A stretch of 64,000 bases of DNA from NCBI GenBank assembly GCA_916610825.1, contig OU744451.1:14867905-14931904 (forward strand), given 5' to 3'. This DNA comes from Haliclystus octoradiatus. Its lineage: Eukaryota > Cnidaria > Staurozoa > Stauromedusae > Haliclystidae. Every line of letters starts with the position of its first letter. Within the stretch, counting starts at the first letter, position 1. Below are positions 44,831 to 57,340 of this stretch, one piece after another. A model generated the notes under the pieces. The model saw only the letters and a list, made by a program, of their open reading frames with translations. It did no database searches and had not been told where the DNA came from. The position numbers and the translations under genes were made by a program.

Positions 44831-45340
44831 TATACAATATCTATAAAATGTAGTAGTCTGATTAAAGGTTATGACAGCAGCTCACCCATTTCTTTTTCCC
44901 CTTTTGCTCGAAATACCAAAAAATTCTGTAAATCTGCATTTTTTCACCTAAGAAACATCTCAAAGATATGCTGATATGATAATGAGCATACTGTAAAACC
45001 GCTAATCCATGTATTTGTAACATAAAAAGGAGACGCCTATAAAGCGTTACTGTATGAACTACCACAGTCATCTCTGAAATCAATACAGAATATTTAAATT
45101 CTTCTGAAAGGCTCATATATCGAAAACGCAAATATGATCATGTAGCGTCACTTATGGTTGAAATACATTGGCTACCAATAGAGCCGCGATTTATAACCAG
45201 AATCATGTTATTTACATATAAATTGTTAACTGACTTGCTTCTCCTTATTTTTCTGAACTTTTACATAAACATGATACTAAGAGGATTTTACTATTATCAA
45301 TAAATGCCTATTACATAAATGCCGCTTGAATTTTTCACCA

Positions 45341-45690
45341 CATTTACTAACTCATCTTGATCTAGGTATATACCAAAGGCAGTCTCTTGTTCGCTCACTT
45401 AGTAGTACTGAGGAAGGCTAATGGCCAGAAACATGTGCTTGTCTGCTGCTATGGATGTCTCAATTGCGCATGCGCAGTTTTGAGTACTATCGACTTGGGA
45501 TGTGTCTATACTATTTGCGATTTGCATTGCCCACTACTTCGGTAATTTGAGCACTCTGGTATGACACAGATGTTTTTTTTTGATGTGGTGAATTTTCAAC
45601 CACATTTACTAACTCATCTTAACCAAAGTATATAACGAAGCAGCCTCTTGTTCGCTCACTGAGCAGTACTGATGAAAGCTAATACCTTAA
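45341..45690 (+). repeat. Tandem repeat with hammerhead-like fold (262-bp unit)
   Basis: Unit 1 (45341-45602) begins CATTTACTAACTCATCTT. Unit 2 begins 45603 and stops after CTGATGAAAGCTAATA near 45685. Small tandem repeats with a hammerhead in each unit are the hallmark of retrozymes, short non-autonomous retroelements that use circular RNA. A third shortened copy lies at about 49299-49430. Confidence 0.65.
45400..45451 (+). ncRNA. Hammerhead-like ribozyme motif
   Basis: Stem I is TAGTAGTA (45400-45407) with TGCTGCTA (45444-45451), eight pairs including two G-U. The core is CTGAGGA (45408-45414). Stem II is GGC/GCC (45416-45418 and 45424-45426) with A opposite A at its base. GAAA is 45428-45431. 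Stem III is ACA/TGT (45431-45433 and 45440-45442). The cleavage triplet is GTC (45441-45443). The A-A mismatch next to the core weakens the case compared with 935-976. Unit 2 has CTGATGA in the core but is truncated. Confidence 0.6.
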
Positions 45691-45699
45691 ATTATCATA

Positions 45700-46106
45700 T
45701 GATAGTATATGTGCCTATATTTTTGATCTTAACAATCTCAGCAAGTAGGCCTGTGATTTTCATGGCAGTCTATCAAAATACTGAGAGTTTGTTAAAAATA
45801 GATGACAAAACGGGGAAACAAGCGGACGATCTAAGAATGCAATCAAGCCTATAGTAACAATAATAAAAGTTTTAGTGAAAATATGAAAAGTTCAAACGTC
45901 TGCATAAAAGTTTTTAATCTGAAAGTTTGTTATGTAGAAGAGCTTATTGTCGCGTTTCATGTAACCCAGAACCAAGTAAAGTTAATTCACCTTCATTTAT
46001 AATTGAGCAATGAACAGCATTTCATTAAACAAATGATGGTTCATGATGGTTCAATGGACCCTCTCTAACAAGCTACGCATGTTTATAGCTATTCCCATAC
46101 ACTGAA
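45700..46106. other. Intergenic, nothing recognised
   Basis: Short AT-rich gap between the tandem repeat and a foldback element. The open frame at 45672-45854 has no motif. Confidence 0.4.
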
Positions 46107-48290
46107 AGTGCACATGACACCAAAAAGTTTTATTCCGGAATCAAGTAGCCCATGCAAAATAAATAGGAATGGCGGCAATAAATTTTCGATTTGGACTCTT
46201 ATAAGCGGAGATATTTAATTTTGAAAGTACCATATTTCAGAAATTGTGCTCCTTCGAAAGTCGGAACTCATGCCGGAATGACAAGAAAGCCCACTATGGA
46301 AAAATAACCAAGTCTAGATTTCAAAAAATCGTAACTTTTTTCTCGCGAAAAAGAAATTGTCCACTTTCCAGAACAGATATGCCCATATCTTCGGGACACC
46401 TTGTTGGCCATATAGGACTGAAATTGAACGTAAAATGTAGAGTTTATAAAGGTTTTATTAGACTTGGATGGAGTTTTTCTGTCAAAAAGGTGTTAAAACA
46501 CTGCATTAACGCATGTTATGCATCAAGGTGTTGACTATTAAAACAACGGCAAAACGCTTTGTATTCACTTCGCCGCGGATGATGATCTAAACGTCTATAA
46601 AATTAAAAAAAAATTCATTGCGCTATTTTGGTCGATCTCCCGCAGCTTAACGTCAGTGCTTCACTGATTTGTTAGCTTCAATCTCAATGATTGGTTATTG
46701 AAAACCATTGCATGACCCCCTGTTTGCCTTGCAGCAGACGAGTTTCATCAACAAAAACACAATTACAGAAAGATAATCAATGAATTTAATATGCTGGAGA
46801 TGTTTTTATTTGATATATAAAATACAATATTATATCACAAAAGACTTTAATATATCAATTGACGACACAGACAGGTGTCTTACATTTGGGGAATGACCGA
46901 ACTAATAATTCACTGAAACCAAAACATTTTGTACAGTTTGGACACACATGTGGACAGTTTTACATTAATTTTGACTTTCAAATTCAACTTCATTGTTCAA
47001 GTAATTTACATTTTATGTTGACGAAGGCTAATTGTTATTCGTGATGATCGTCATGATTTGATTCTGCTTGAACAACACTCGCATGCTGATATGAACTGGG
47101 CACACTCGAATTATTTCAGGGTCGAGGTAAATATAATACAGACATTGAAGGCGGTTCTACTCGCCATGTGTATCTGTAGCGATGATTCACTCACTGAAGT
47201 GCTCGAAACAAAAACAATGCAATATCATATGATTTGTTACTGTACTGTATAATTTCACGAATAACATCTAGTCTTCGTCAACATAAAATGTAAATTACTT
47301 GAACAATGAAGTTGATTTGAGAGCCAAAATTAATGTAAAACTGTCCATATGTGTGTCCAAACTGTTTTAATTTCAGTGAATTATTATATCCATCTTTCCC
47401 CGAATATAAGACACCTCTTTGTGTCGTCAATATATTACGTCTTCTGTGATATAATATTGTATTTTGTATATCAGATAAAAACATCTCCAGCATATTAAAT
47501 TCATTGATTAAATATAATTCTTAGACAGGATAGCTTTGTGAAGAAGTCGACAACAACCGTTATCCGTCGAATATAAAACTAGATTAAGGTATGATATTAA
47601 ACACATTGCGTGTGTCGATTTCGTCTTTCTGTAATTGTGTTTTTGTTGAAGAAACGCGTCTGCTGCAAGGCAAACAGAGGGTCATGCAATGGTTTTTAAT
47701 AGCCAATCATTGAGATTGAAGCTAACAAATCAATGAAGCACTGACGTTAAGCTGCGGGAGATCGACCAAAATAGCGCAATGAATTTTTTTTAAATTTTAT
47801 AGACGTTTAGATCATCATCCGCGGCGAAGTGAATACAAAGCGTTTTGCCGTTGTTTTAGTAGTCAACACCTTGATGCATAACATGCGTTAATGCAGTGTT
47901 TTAACACCTTTTTGACAGAAAAACTCCATCCAAGTCTAATAAAACCTTTATAAACTCTACATTTTACGTTCAATTTCAGTCATATATGGCCAACAAGGTG
48001 TCCCGAAGATATGGGCATATCTGTTCTGGAAAGTGGACAATTTCTTTTTCGCAAGAAAAAAGTTACAATTTTTTGAAGTCTAGACTTGGTTATTTTTCCA
48101 TAGTGGGCTTTTTTGTCACTCCAGCATGAGTTCCGACTTTCGAAGGAGTACAATTTCTGAAATATGGTACTTTCAAAATTTAATATCTCCGCTTATAAGA
48201 GTCCAAATCGAAAAATTATTGCTGCCATTCCTATTTATTTTGCATGGGCTACTTGATTCCGGAATAAAAATGTTTGGTGTCATGTGCACT
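46107..48290. mobile_element. 2.2-kb foldback element next to SLC22 copy B
   Basis: The left end is AGTGCACATGACACCAAAAA and the right end is its reverse complement. The arms extend about 0.9-1 kb each (46107 to about 47030, about 47270 to 48290) around a loop of about 240 bp. TGAA flanks both ends (46103-46106 and 48291-48294), a possible 4-bp target duplication. A related end occurs at 58919-58932. No conserved protein. Confidence 0.8.
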
Positions 48291-48339
48291 TGAATACTAT
48301 ATCATTATTATATTTCTTGGTACAGAGTACAGCCTCAAG

Positions 48340-51300
48340 ATGGGAAAGAAGGAGCTCCAGGAGATCTCTGACCAAGAACCTGAAATTCTCTCGGTCGATG
48401 AAGTCATCCACAAAGCCGGAGATTTTGGAAAATATCAGATTATACAATTGCTTCTGCTGGCATCAACACTTTTTATCACTTCAGTTCCAGTACTGACCAT
48501 GTACTTTGCTGCATACAATCCTCCATGGCAGTGTGTTGCTAATACAACTTGTCAGCTCAATGGAACTTATTCCCCAGGAAGCAAATATTACCTGACAAGG
48601 TGTAAACTTGATAGAGATGAATGGGAATTCACAACTCCACGTGATTATTCTCTTGTAACAGAGGTACATTTATTGTGACATGTTTTTTATGTAACATTTA
48701 TTATTGTTACTGGGGATGCTCCTTCTTGTAATTCATAAATGATATTGTTTACATCAACCAAGACTGGATGGAGGCAAAAAGGATGGCTGGAATATATTTT
48801 AGACTGATACTAAAACTGTCTTTCCAAGACTAATACATCCAAAATATATTTATAAATTATTTTCATTGAAAAAATGTTAGACCAATATTAAACATTGAAA
48901 CATTGTAAACATCTTTGAATTTTTAACTAAACATTAAAATGAGTTGGGTTTTGATGGAAACAGTAGAAATCATATTGCATGGCAACAAATTATCCCGCAA
49001 ATTGATTGTATCTGGGAAATAGATTGGAATAAATCAAAGATCTTACCAGGTTGATATGCTAAGTTAGGTAGGTCGTTATTATGAACAAAGGATGACAATT
49101 ATTATCAATGCAAAACAGTTCAAGAGAAATCAGAAAAATCTGTTCAAGAATATACATAAATAACTCTAAAGTATCATCCCGGTATAATCCACATTTATTT
49201 CTGTGGACGGTCCATGTAAGAGATTGCCATGCTTGATATAGGCCTATTTATAAGAAGTAGCTTAGATAATATGAATAAGGTGAACTAGCATACTTGGGTT
49301 GTTTGGACACTCTGGTACGACGCATATGTTTTTTCATGTGATGAACACTGAGCAGTGTGCAATACTGATGTCAGCTAATAGCAGAAACAAGATCTTGTCT
49401 CCTACTACGAAGGAGATTAAAATATCATCAGTGGAGCTGGATATTAGGTTTGAATTAATTTATTACTTTGTTTTTCTTACCTTAGTTTGGTCTATATTGC
49501 AATGACGAATGGATTACCAATCTTTTAAAGTCTATCATTTTTGTTGGCTGGGCCTTCGGTGCAATTCTATGTGGTGCACTCGCTGACAGGTTTGTTTCAG
49601 AAACGATAATTTGAACGCTGAACTGAAATCAGAACCAGGAAGGAAGAATCATTAAATGAGACCAAATTTGTAAACACAAGGACTAGGGAATCTTTTGCTT
49701 TCTTTTAATACGCGAAGCTTGGCTGTTGCAAAATTCTTGTGTTAGCAAAATACGTATTACTGCAACAGCGGGGATTTAATATACACTGGAAAAGCTGTTA
49801 AATAAGCATGCATCTATCAATATGGTTTTGTATTGATGCAACCAAATTCTATGGGGCTGAAATTATGCCGAATATATAAAGTGCACGGAATTTCACCTTC
49901 ACTCCTGCTGTCTCGGAAACTTCAGCCATTTATCATAGCAAATAAATACAATATGCATAACAAATAATCATATTTGCTAACTTTAATCAAGATATCAAAA
50001 TGATCCACAAATCTTCACATGATTCACATAATAAAGGTAAATGGATTTCTAGGTCATAAGCCAAGTGCACTAATTGTAAGCTACAAGTAACATATATGAC
50101 GATGGCAATACGATCCTTTTTCAGAAGAGTTTACTTCTTCTTCTGTTTTTATCAAAATATCTCACCTTTGGCACTTGCTTTATAATTATAATTTTGCGTT
50201 ATAACTGTAATTATAATTATGGTTTATGATTATAATTATGCTTTATAATTATATTCATGACTATAGCCTTTATCATTATTAATGTGATTCTTAATTAATC
50301 ATTATATTAGAACTATGTATGATTATTCCCTCAAAACTGTCATCCTTTTATCACCTTTTCAGGTTTGGTCGACGGATAATACTCCTTGTTTGCATATTTC
50401 TAATTGTTATTTCTTCTCTTGGCATGGTATTTGCGACCAATGTCTGGATTGTTGTCGTTTTGCAAGGCTTCAGAGGCTTTGTAAAACCTGGAGTGAATGT
50501 CGCCGCATTTGTACTAGCATCTGAAGTTGTCGGTCACAGTTGGCGACCATTTGCAGGCATCAGTTTATGGATGGTATGGACTATTGCAATCGTCCTGTTG
50601 GGTTTAAAGGCATATCTCATTCGTGAATGGAAGAAATTAATCCTTGTTTGTACATTGCCTTACTTACCAGTCTTGATAGGTGTCTTGTAAGTATGCTCAA
50701 TATTCATATACGTAAATATGACATAGTAATGATGCTATTAGATTAAATGAAATACAATAGTTATGAAGCAACAGCATTTTTTGCTCTAATCTGCCATATT
50801 GCATCGTAGTTTATAATTACAGAGAAACAATCGTCCAGTAGACTACGGAGATGCTCTGTAGCTTGAAAATCTATGCTGCTAAACTTGAATCTGTTGTTAC
50901 GACACTTTTGATTATTTAAATGAGTAAATTTTGATACTTTGGGATGAAAAAATTCAGTACAGTAGACATATAAACAACTCAATTTGGAAGCGTCAAGCTA
51001 AATATATATACTTGGTGGTACGCGTTCTTCTAAATTAGTCAGAGAAAAATTTAAATAGTGATTTTACGAAAATCAACGCACTGCGGAAGACACGCATCAA
51101 AACATCGATATCTTTGTCATTTCTAATCGGATCGAACTTTTACCAATTACTTTTTCAGTTGATGATATACACCAGAATGAAGCAATTCAGTCGAAAGAGT
51201 TTATATTTTAGTAGAAGCCCCTATTGCTACATAAAATTGGTATATACAGTAATGTAACTGTAATTGTTTCCAGTGTCATTCTCAAATTTCTCAGTGGATT

Positions 51301-51591
51301 GAAGTTCAATTAACGTTTGTGGTTCCGGAGATTTTACCAGTTGGAGATCAGACAATCGTCCGTCACGTTTTTCTGAAATAAGAGGAGTATGCAGTCTCAG
51401 ACAGGTGGCTGCTGTACGTAGGTTATGTTGATACAGGTTTGTTTAAATTTGTTTATCATTGCAGTTTCATCCCTGAATCCATTCGTTGGTTAAGATTGCG
51501 TAGGCGTGAATCAGACGCCATGACCATTCTGAAGAAAATGGGTCGCTTCAACAAGAAACCAATAGAGAATGTCAAGCTCACTCCAATTGAT
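48340..51591 (+). CDS. SLC22-like transporter copy B, exons 1-4 (5' half)
   Basis: Exon 1 is 48340-48663, exon 2 49486-49589, exon 3 50363-50686, exon 4 51465-51591, all with AG/GT borders and compatible phases. Exon 1 gives MGKKELQEISDQEPEILSVD, a first transmembrane helix (about residues 31-55) and an extracellular loop with Cys residues and N-glycosylation sites (NTT, NGT). Exons 2 and 3 join to form ALADRFGRR, the MFS signature after helix 2, and exon 3 adds several helices. Exon 4 starts FFIPESIRWLRLRRRES, the SLC22 PESxRWL motif. Such proteins move organic cations, anions or carnitine across the plasma membrane; the substrate cannot be told. Exon 4 could instead run into TAG at 51595. 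A foldback element ends 49 bp before the ATG. Confidence 0.85.
48664..51464 (+). other. Introns 1-3 of SLC22 copy B
   Basis: Intron 1 holds a shortened copy of the hammerhead-bearing repeat (about 49299-49430). Intron 2 holds an AT-rich stretch of ATAATTATAATT repeats (about 50170-50290). Intron 3 shows nothing recognisable. Confidence 0.6.
49299..49430 (+). repeat. Third copy of the hammerhead-like repeat
   Basis: It matches 45549-45600 and then jumps to GAGCAGT...CTGATGT (49365-49371). AGCTAATAGCAGAAAC and ACAAGATCTTGTC follow, a strong stem III with GTC. The core has CTGATGT rather than CTGATGA, so this copy is likely inactive. Confidence 0.6.
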
Positions 51592-51599
51592 GTATAGTT

Positions 51600-52530
51600 G
51601 TTGTGAAATAATATTTTGGAATGGAAACATGTAGAAGGGATTGCTATATAGTAGTATTATCAAAGTTGAAAACTGTTGGCAATAATAGTTTACAAAGTAT
51701 TCATTTGATCGCTTTTTAAGTATAAATTATCGGAAAAATCACCGTCATACAACTGACAAAATTCAAATGCAAGAATCTAGGAATGTGAATAACCTGCCTA
51801 TATTTCAATAGATCTAGTCAATGATGCTGCCACGTGGTACCTACAAGGAGCGGTATTCAGATCGACGGAAGAGTAACAGGAGCTTGAATCTGATTGTGGG
51901 TGGAATGACGAAGATGAAAATGCTACTGCGTACCTTATAGCCTATCAAAAATTAAATTGCCTCATGACATTTGTTTACCTCTCAACCTTGGCTTTCTGTT
52001 TGGTGCTTGATATATATACCAAATATACCAATTTGGGGCACAAATTACCATGAACTATTGATATTTGGCGCAATCGGAGAAATCTGAAAGGGGAAATCAC
52101 TATCTTGATTTTTTGATGCCTTCTCGATTCTCCTTACGTGCCTCTTGTGCGCCAAATATCAATAGCCGCTTATAGAAAATTGTGCGCAACTTGCTTTGCA
52201 TTTCAACCAGCACAACATTTATAAGCATGTATATTTAGATGATTTTCTTACACATAAAGTGTTTTTGTAAACAACTGATCATAGTGGAAATTTTTGAACC
52301 TAGTTTTTCTATGATGATTTTGCATCAAACTCTAAACCAAACAGATTATTTGAATCATTTTCGTTATAATACAATTAGTGTGTGTGTGTATAATTTTATT
52401 TCGATTCGTAACCAAAATGAGCAAATGCTCGTTTATACATTGATACGAATTTAAAAGTAAGTTATTAATTATAATATTGTAAATTAGTAGAATAATGATA
52501 AGGATAATAGTATTAATAATATAATATAAT
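51600..52530 (+). other. Intron 4, left part
   Basis: I looked here for the SLC22 exon that should encode the stretch between exon 4 and W-FTCGLVYYG. A TTTCAATAG acceptor-like site near 51811 is followed only by short frames that do not resemble the family. No gene called. Confidence 0.4.
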
Positions 52531-52991
52531 TTTTATTTTTATTTTATTTTATTTTATTTTATTTTATTTTATTTTATTTTATTTTATTTTATTTTATTTT
52601 ATTTTATTTTATTTTATTTTATTTTATTTTATTTTATTTTATTTTATTTTATTTTATTTTATTTTATTTTATTTTATTTTATTTTATTTTATTTTATTTT
52701 ATTTTATTTTATTTTATTTTATTTTATTTTATTTTATTTTATTTTATTTTATTTTATTTTATTTTATTTTATTTTATTTTATTTTATTTTATTTTATTTT
52801 ATTTTATTTTATTTTATTTTATTTTATTTTATTTTATTTTATTTTATTTTATTTTATTTTATTTTATTTTATTTTATTTTATTTTATTTTATTTTATTTT
52901 ATTTTATTTTATTTTATTTTATTTTATTTTACTTTATTTTATTTTATTTTATTTTATTTTATTTTATTTTATTTTATTTTATTTTATTTTA
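52531..52991 (+). repeat. (ATTTT)n microsatellite, about 92 units
   Basis: Uninterrupted pentanucleotide array except one ACTTT unit near 52931. It abuts a run of about 20 T (52992-53011), which is the poly(A) tail of the minus-strand LINE. Confidence 0.97.
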
Positions 52992-53100
52992 TTTTTTTTT
53001 TTTTTTTTTTATAAAGAGATAAGTTCCATAATTATGCTAATTGTATTATATTTATGACGAGAATGCTAGTGCTTTTGATATTTATAACATTATAATCTAA

Positions 53101-56100
53101 CTATCGACAGCTGATTGACATAAACCAATAATTTATTTTCCATTCCAGGGATGTCAAATACGCAAGAGTTGACTCTTTGAATGTTCTTATTGCTTCCCCA
53201 CGTATTACTTCCGGGATAAAGTTCCAGACTCTAGTACCTACTGCTACAATCGACCATTTCATCAGGGTTGTTCTGCAAATGGGTGGGATGAGTTTGTTTG
53301 GACGGCAAGATGACGTATATTTAGTGTTGGATATCTTGAAGAGGGAGTGTAAAAGTTTTGGAGTTTCTGTTATGAGTGTTTTGTGGAGCATATTGGTTAA
53401 TTTTACTATTCTTCTGACGTGTAGAGATGGAAGACGATATTCTTTTCCAGTATTGGGTCGTGTTAGGTGTTTTAGTGATTTTTCTTGAATTCTTTCTAAT
53501 TTTAGTCTATCCGTTTGATTAATTCCAAGAAGAAGTAGGCTTCAATGTTCTAGGTGAGGACGGATGTATGTCTTGTAAAGTGTATTGGCAAGGTGTGGGT
53601 TTAGGGATTTTTTAACCCGTTTGATTTGATATAGGGAGAGATTGGCTTTTCTGATGCAATTGTGAAGATGACATCTCATGTTTAATCTACTGTCAATGTG
53701 AGCACCGAGTATCTTTATGATATTGAGCCAAGGTAAGGTTACATCATCGATTGTAATGTCTTTGTTATGTATTTGATTAGTACTTAGAGGATTTGCGCTC
53801 GTAACGTGAATGTCGGTTCTGGAATGTGAGTGATTAGTAGGCATTGACTTTTTGAGGGGTTCAGTTTTCGACAATTCAGCTGGAACCATTGGTGCACCTT
53901 TTCCAAGTCTTTGTTGAGGTGTTGGACAGCAGTGTTTTTGTGGTTGGAGGAATAGTATAGCGTTGTATCATCTGCGTATCGTATGATGGAAGAGGTTATT
54001 GGAAGAAATGAAAAGTCTGCTACGTAGATATTAAATAGTAGTTGTGATATTATCGATCCTTGTGGGACTCCCCGAGGGCAGGAGAAGGGTGAGGAAGTCT
54101 GACTTTCAACTCTGATAGATTGTGTTCTTCCACTTAGGTAATTGTTGATTAAGTTACAACTTGATGGATTTACACCGTAAGCTCTCAATTTTTCCATCAG
54201 AAGTTTATGGTGTACCATATCAAATGCTTTGGAGAGATCGAGGGAGACGATTTCAGTAGTTTGTTTTTTGTTGATGGCTGTTCTACAATCTTGTATGAGT
54301 TTCATGAGGGCCATTTCAGCACTGTGACTATGTACAAAGCCAAACATATCAGGTGGGAAAATTGGTTTGAAGTGATTTTGTAGTTGATTTGCTAAGATTT
54401 TCTCGCATGCTTTGGAGATATGAGTGAGGATGGTAATTGGTCGATAATTTTCTTTATTTGATGGATCGTTTTTTTTGTATATTGGTGAGACTATGCCATG
54501 TTTCCAGGCTTTTGGTATTTCATTTATTGTTATTAAGTGATTGAATAGATCGGTAATAGGAGAGGTGAGGCTAGGTAGGATAGTTTTGAGGAAGCTTACG
54601 GATATGTTATCGGCCCCAGTTGCCTTATCAGTTCTGAATCTTTTGATATTGTTATATACTTCATTGTCTGATATGTATTGAAAACAGAAGGAAGTGCAGG
54701 AGCGATTCATGATTTGATGTATGCTTGGGTGATTTTTGAGATAGTCGGCAGTCCAGTTTGGAGTAGGTGGTATACATTTTTTAAAATATCTTCCTATTAT
54801 TTGTGCTTTTTCTTTAGCGGAGGTTATTAAGCAATTGTTTTCTAATAAATTAGCTACATTAGCAGATTTGTTTTTCCCAATACCAGTGATCTTTTGTAGG
54901 TTACGGTGAAATTTTGAGGTTCAGTCGTTGAAGATGTTTCGAGATATTGTTGGAGGCTGTGTCGTTTAAGTTTTGTGACTAGATTCCGTTGAGTGTGGAA
55001 GCGGCGGATATTTTCTTCATTTCGTGGTAACTTCGATAAGTGATCTCTGAGTCTGATAGCTTCGTCGATGTTAGCTGTAATCCATAGTGGTCTTTGTGCC
55101 TTGATAAGTTTAGATGTCAATGGTGAATGTTTCTCTATGACTGAGTTAACTTCAAAGAACCATCTGTTCCATACATCATCAGCTGACAGTAGCTCACCGT
55201 TATCATTAGTGTACATACGTTCCCATTGTATCCCACAGAGATCATTATTGAGTGAAGTAAATTTTGTATTTTTCGTTTTTCTGTAAGATATTAATCTTGG
55301 CTGTGTGCGTAGACATTTAGTTTTGTATGTTGTCATGCAGATACTGTGGTCGGAAGCTCCAGTTGCGATGATGTTACTAGCAACGAAGTGTCTTGGATGC
55401 GATACGAGTATGACATCAAGTGATGTCCCTGATGATGGTCTGGTTGGTCCATTGATCAGATTGATGAGAGCGTAGTTATCAATAAATTCTTGAAGGGATT
55501 GTCCAGGAGTGTTATTCAATTTTTTGCTAATATCGCAATTCAAATCACCTAGCAATAGTACCTCAGACCTTGATCTAAGTAATGTTTCCATAATACTATT
55601 CAGACACCAAAATACTTTTTCAGTGCAAAATTTGGTGGCCGTTATGTTAATATTATTGACACCTTTTTTAAGCCAAATTTAATATCGAATGCCATCATCT
55701 CAATTTCATTATTTTCCCATTTAGGTTTTCTTCTGCAAGCGATGTTGTCGTTGATGTAGAATACAAGCCCACCTCCAGCAGTGCTGTTGGGACGGTCTTT
55801 CCTATGTAGAGTGAATCCATCTAAGTCTATTTGCTTATTGCTGATATTAGTGTTTAATTTGGTTTCACATAGGGCAATGATATTCGGTGATATTTTATTA
55901 GTGAGGTGGTCGATTTCGTGCTGCTTCCCTCTTAGACTGTTGCAGTTCCAGCTGACGATGTTAATATTATGAATTGGTCCAGGGTTAGGATGTATATCAC
56001 CACAGCAGAGCGTTATTAGATAGATAAGTGTTATAAAGTATTGGTTGATCTGTGAAAAACATTTGAGTACATTAGTGAATGATGTAGTTATTGTGACATA

Positions 56101-56244
56101 CAAATTGTTTATGGTGGATAATACGATATGCTTCAATTTTTTATAAAGTTTTGTTTTGGTGTTAGTCGTAGTTACTTGATATTTACTGATGGATGAGTTA
56201 AATAAACCAGTTGATATTCGGAATTGTTGATTATTGATGGGCAT
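53101..56244 (-). pseudogene. LINE ORF2: endonuclease and reverse transcriptase
   Basis: In order: a hydrophobic N-terminus ending CCGDIHPNPGP (55975-55998 covers DIHPNPGP); AP-endonuclease with INIVSWNCNSLRGKQHEID, ALCETKLN, LLLGDLNCDIS and ATGASDHSICM; RT with WKHGIVSPIYKKNDPSN then YRPITILTHISKACEKIL, IVSLDLSKAFDMVHHKLL (first Asp), RGVPQGSIISQLLFNIYVAD and IIRYADDTTLYYSS (catalytic AspAsp, about 53965). The tail has RPHLEH and a KWSIVAVGTRVWNFIPEVIR block. Frames change near 55640, 54800, 53850 and 53540 or nearby. EN and RT together would nick the target and prime cDNA there. CR1/L2 group by motif. Confidence 0.88.
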
Positions 56245-57279
56245 TGCGGTATTTTGTTTGGGTCATATGCTGAAGTTGTTTTTCGATGATTCCATAAGTG
56301 GCGTTTGTGAAAGTTGTATTTCCGATGTTGCGTTTTATGTGTAAGAGTAATAGTGGGCAACTGCCATCGAAGGTGTGATGCGATGTTGCTTTGCATTGGA
56401 ATGCCTTCGATTTGCAGCATGCGGCGCATTTTCTTTCTTTCCTGCTGTATTTCTTTTTCCCGTCCAGTGGATGTTGATCACCACAATCAAAGCAAATTGA
56501 CTCTTCGTCAATCATTTCACAATTTTTTGTACTGTGACCAAGACGGCCACAATGAAAACATCGAATCGGCTTCAGATCTGGATAGGCGCAGACATTTAGT
56601 ATTGAATCGAGTCTTAGCCACATGTTGTTCTCGGCAAGCTTAGAGAATGCTTTGGATGCTAGTCGTAAGGATACTCTTTGATCAAGAGCATTCTCTTTTG
56701 TTGGAAACAGATATTAATTAATAATGTCATTTTGACTCTCAGAAATGTCTGGATTGTCAGCAAGCAGTGAATCATGGATAGCTTTAGATGTCATCCATTT
56801 CGGAACATTTGGAATAATTGCGACTGGATCTCTTTTTTTATTTTTTTGTAGGTAATTTTACCTTTACTTAAGGATGATTTTATGCTGGCTAGCTTTTCAT
56901 TCGGCACTTCGATCGAGGTTGTTTTCCATTTTGTTGTAATTATTGATCCTTTAACATTAATTTTACTTTTCTTTAGTTTTTCTATTATTTTTTCAGAAGG
57001 TTCATCTGAAAGAAGCTTTGTGCAGTTTTTTGTTGTTCCATTAATTGTTCTATTGACAATTAATGCATTGTTAGGGGCTGTAGCCACTACCTGTGACCAA
57101 GAATTTGGTTGACATGGCAACTTTTTCCGCTCGATAAATTTAGGAATAATTTCTTTTAATTCAAATTTTTCTTCCCTCATTTCATTGATCGATTCCTTCA
57201 GTTTAACATTGCATTTACATTCTAAGCCTTCATTGTCACTGGTACTCTGTTTGGCCCGTTTCTTTCCCATCTCTAGCAA
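56231..57279 (-). pseudogene. LINE ORF1: zinc-knuckle RNA-binding protein
   Basis: The first frame (57279-56791) has MLEMGKKRAKQSTSDNEGLE, a coiled-coil-like Glu/Lys stretch and an RRM-like or esterase-free linker. After a shift, 56623-56231 has three knuckle-like Cys/His groups: CFHCGRLGHSTKNC, CFDCGDQHPLDGKKKYSRKE and CAACCKSKAFQC. Gag-like ORF1 proteins of CR1/Jockey/I-type LINEs carry such knuckles and bind the element RNA. The frame ends just before ORF2 starts (overlap of about 14 bases in different frames). Broken by at least one frameshift near 56640-56790. Confidence 0.78.
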
Positions 57280-57340
57280 ATTTAAATTATCTGTGCTTAC
57301 CTATCGATTGTTTACATCGTTGATCGTTGATCGTTGATGA

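Larger units (their letters stand above)
53013..57340 (-). mobile_element. CR1/L2-like LINE, near full length, in SLC22 intron 4
   Basis: Two ORFs, an endonuclease and RT, and a poly(A) tail leading into (AAAAT)n on its own strand. The 5' region has a repeated CGTTGATCGTTGATCGTTGA at about 57320-57340. A candidate target duplication AATAATGATAA lies at 52491-52501 and 57482-57492. It is AT-rich, so chance is possible, and it would place about 30 extra bases inside the tail end. Four or more frameshifts break the ORFs. Confidence 0.85.
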
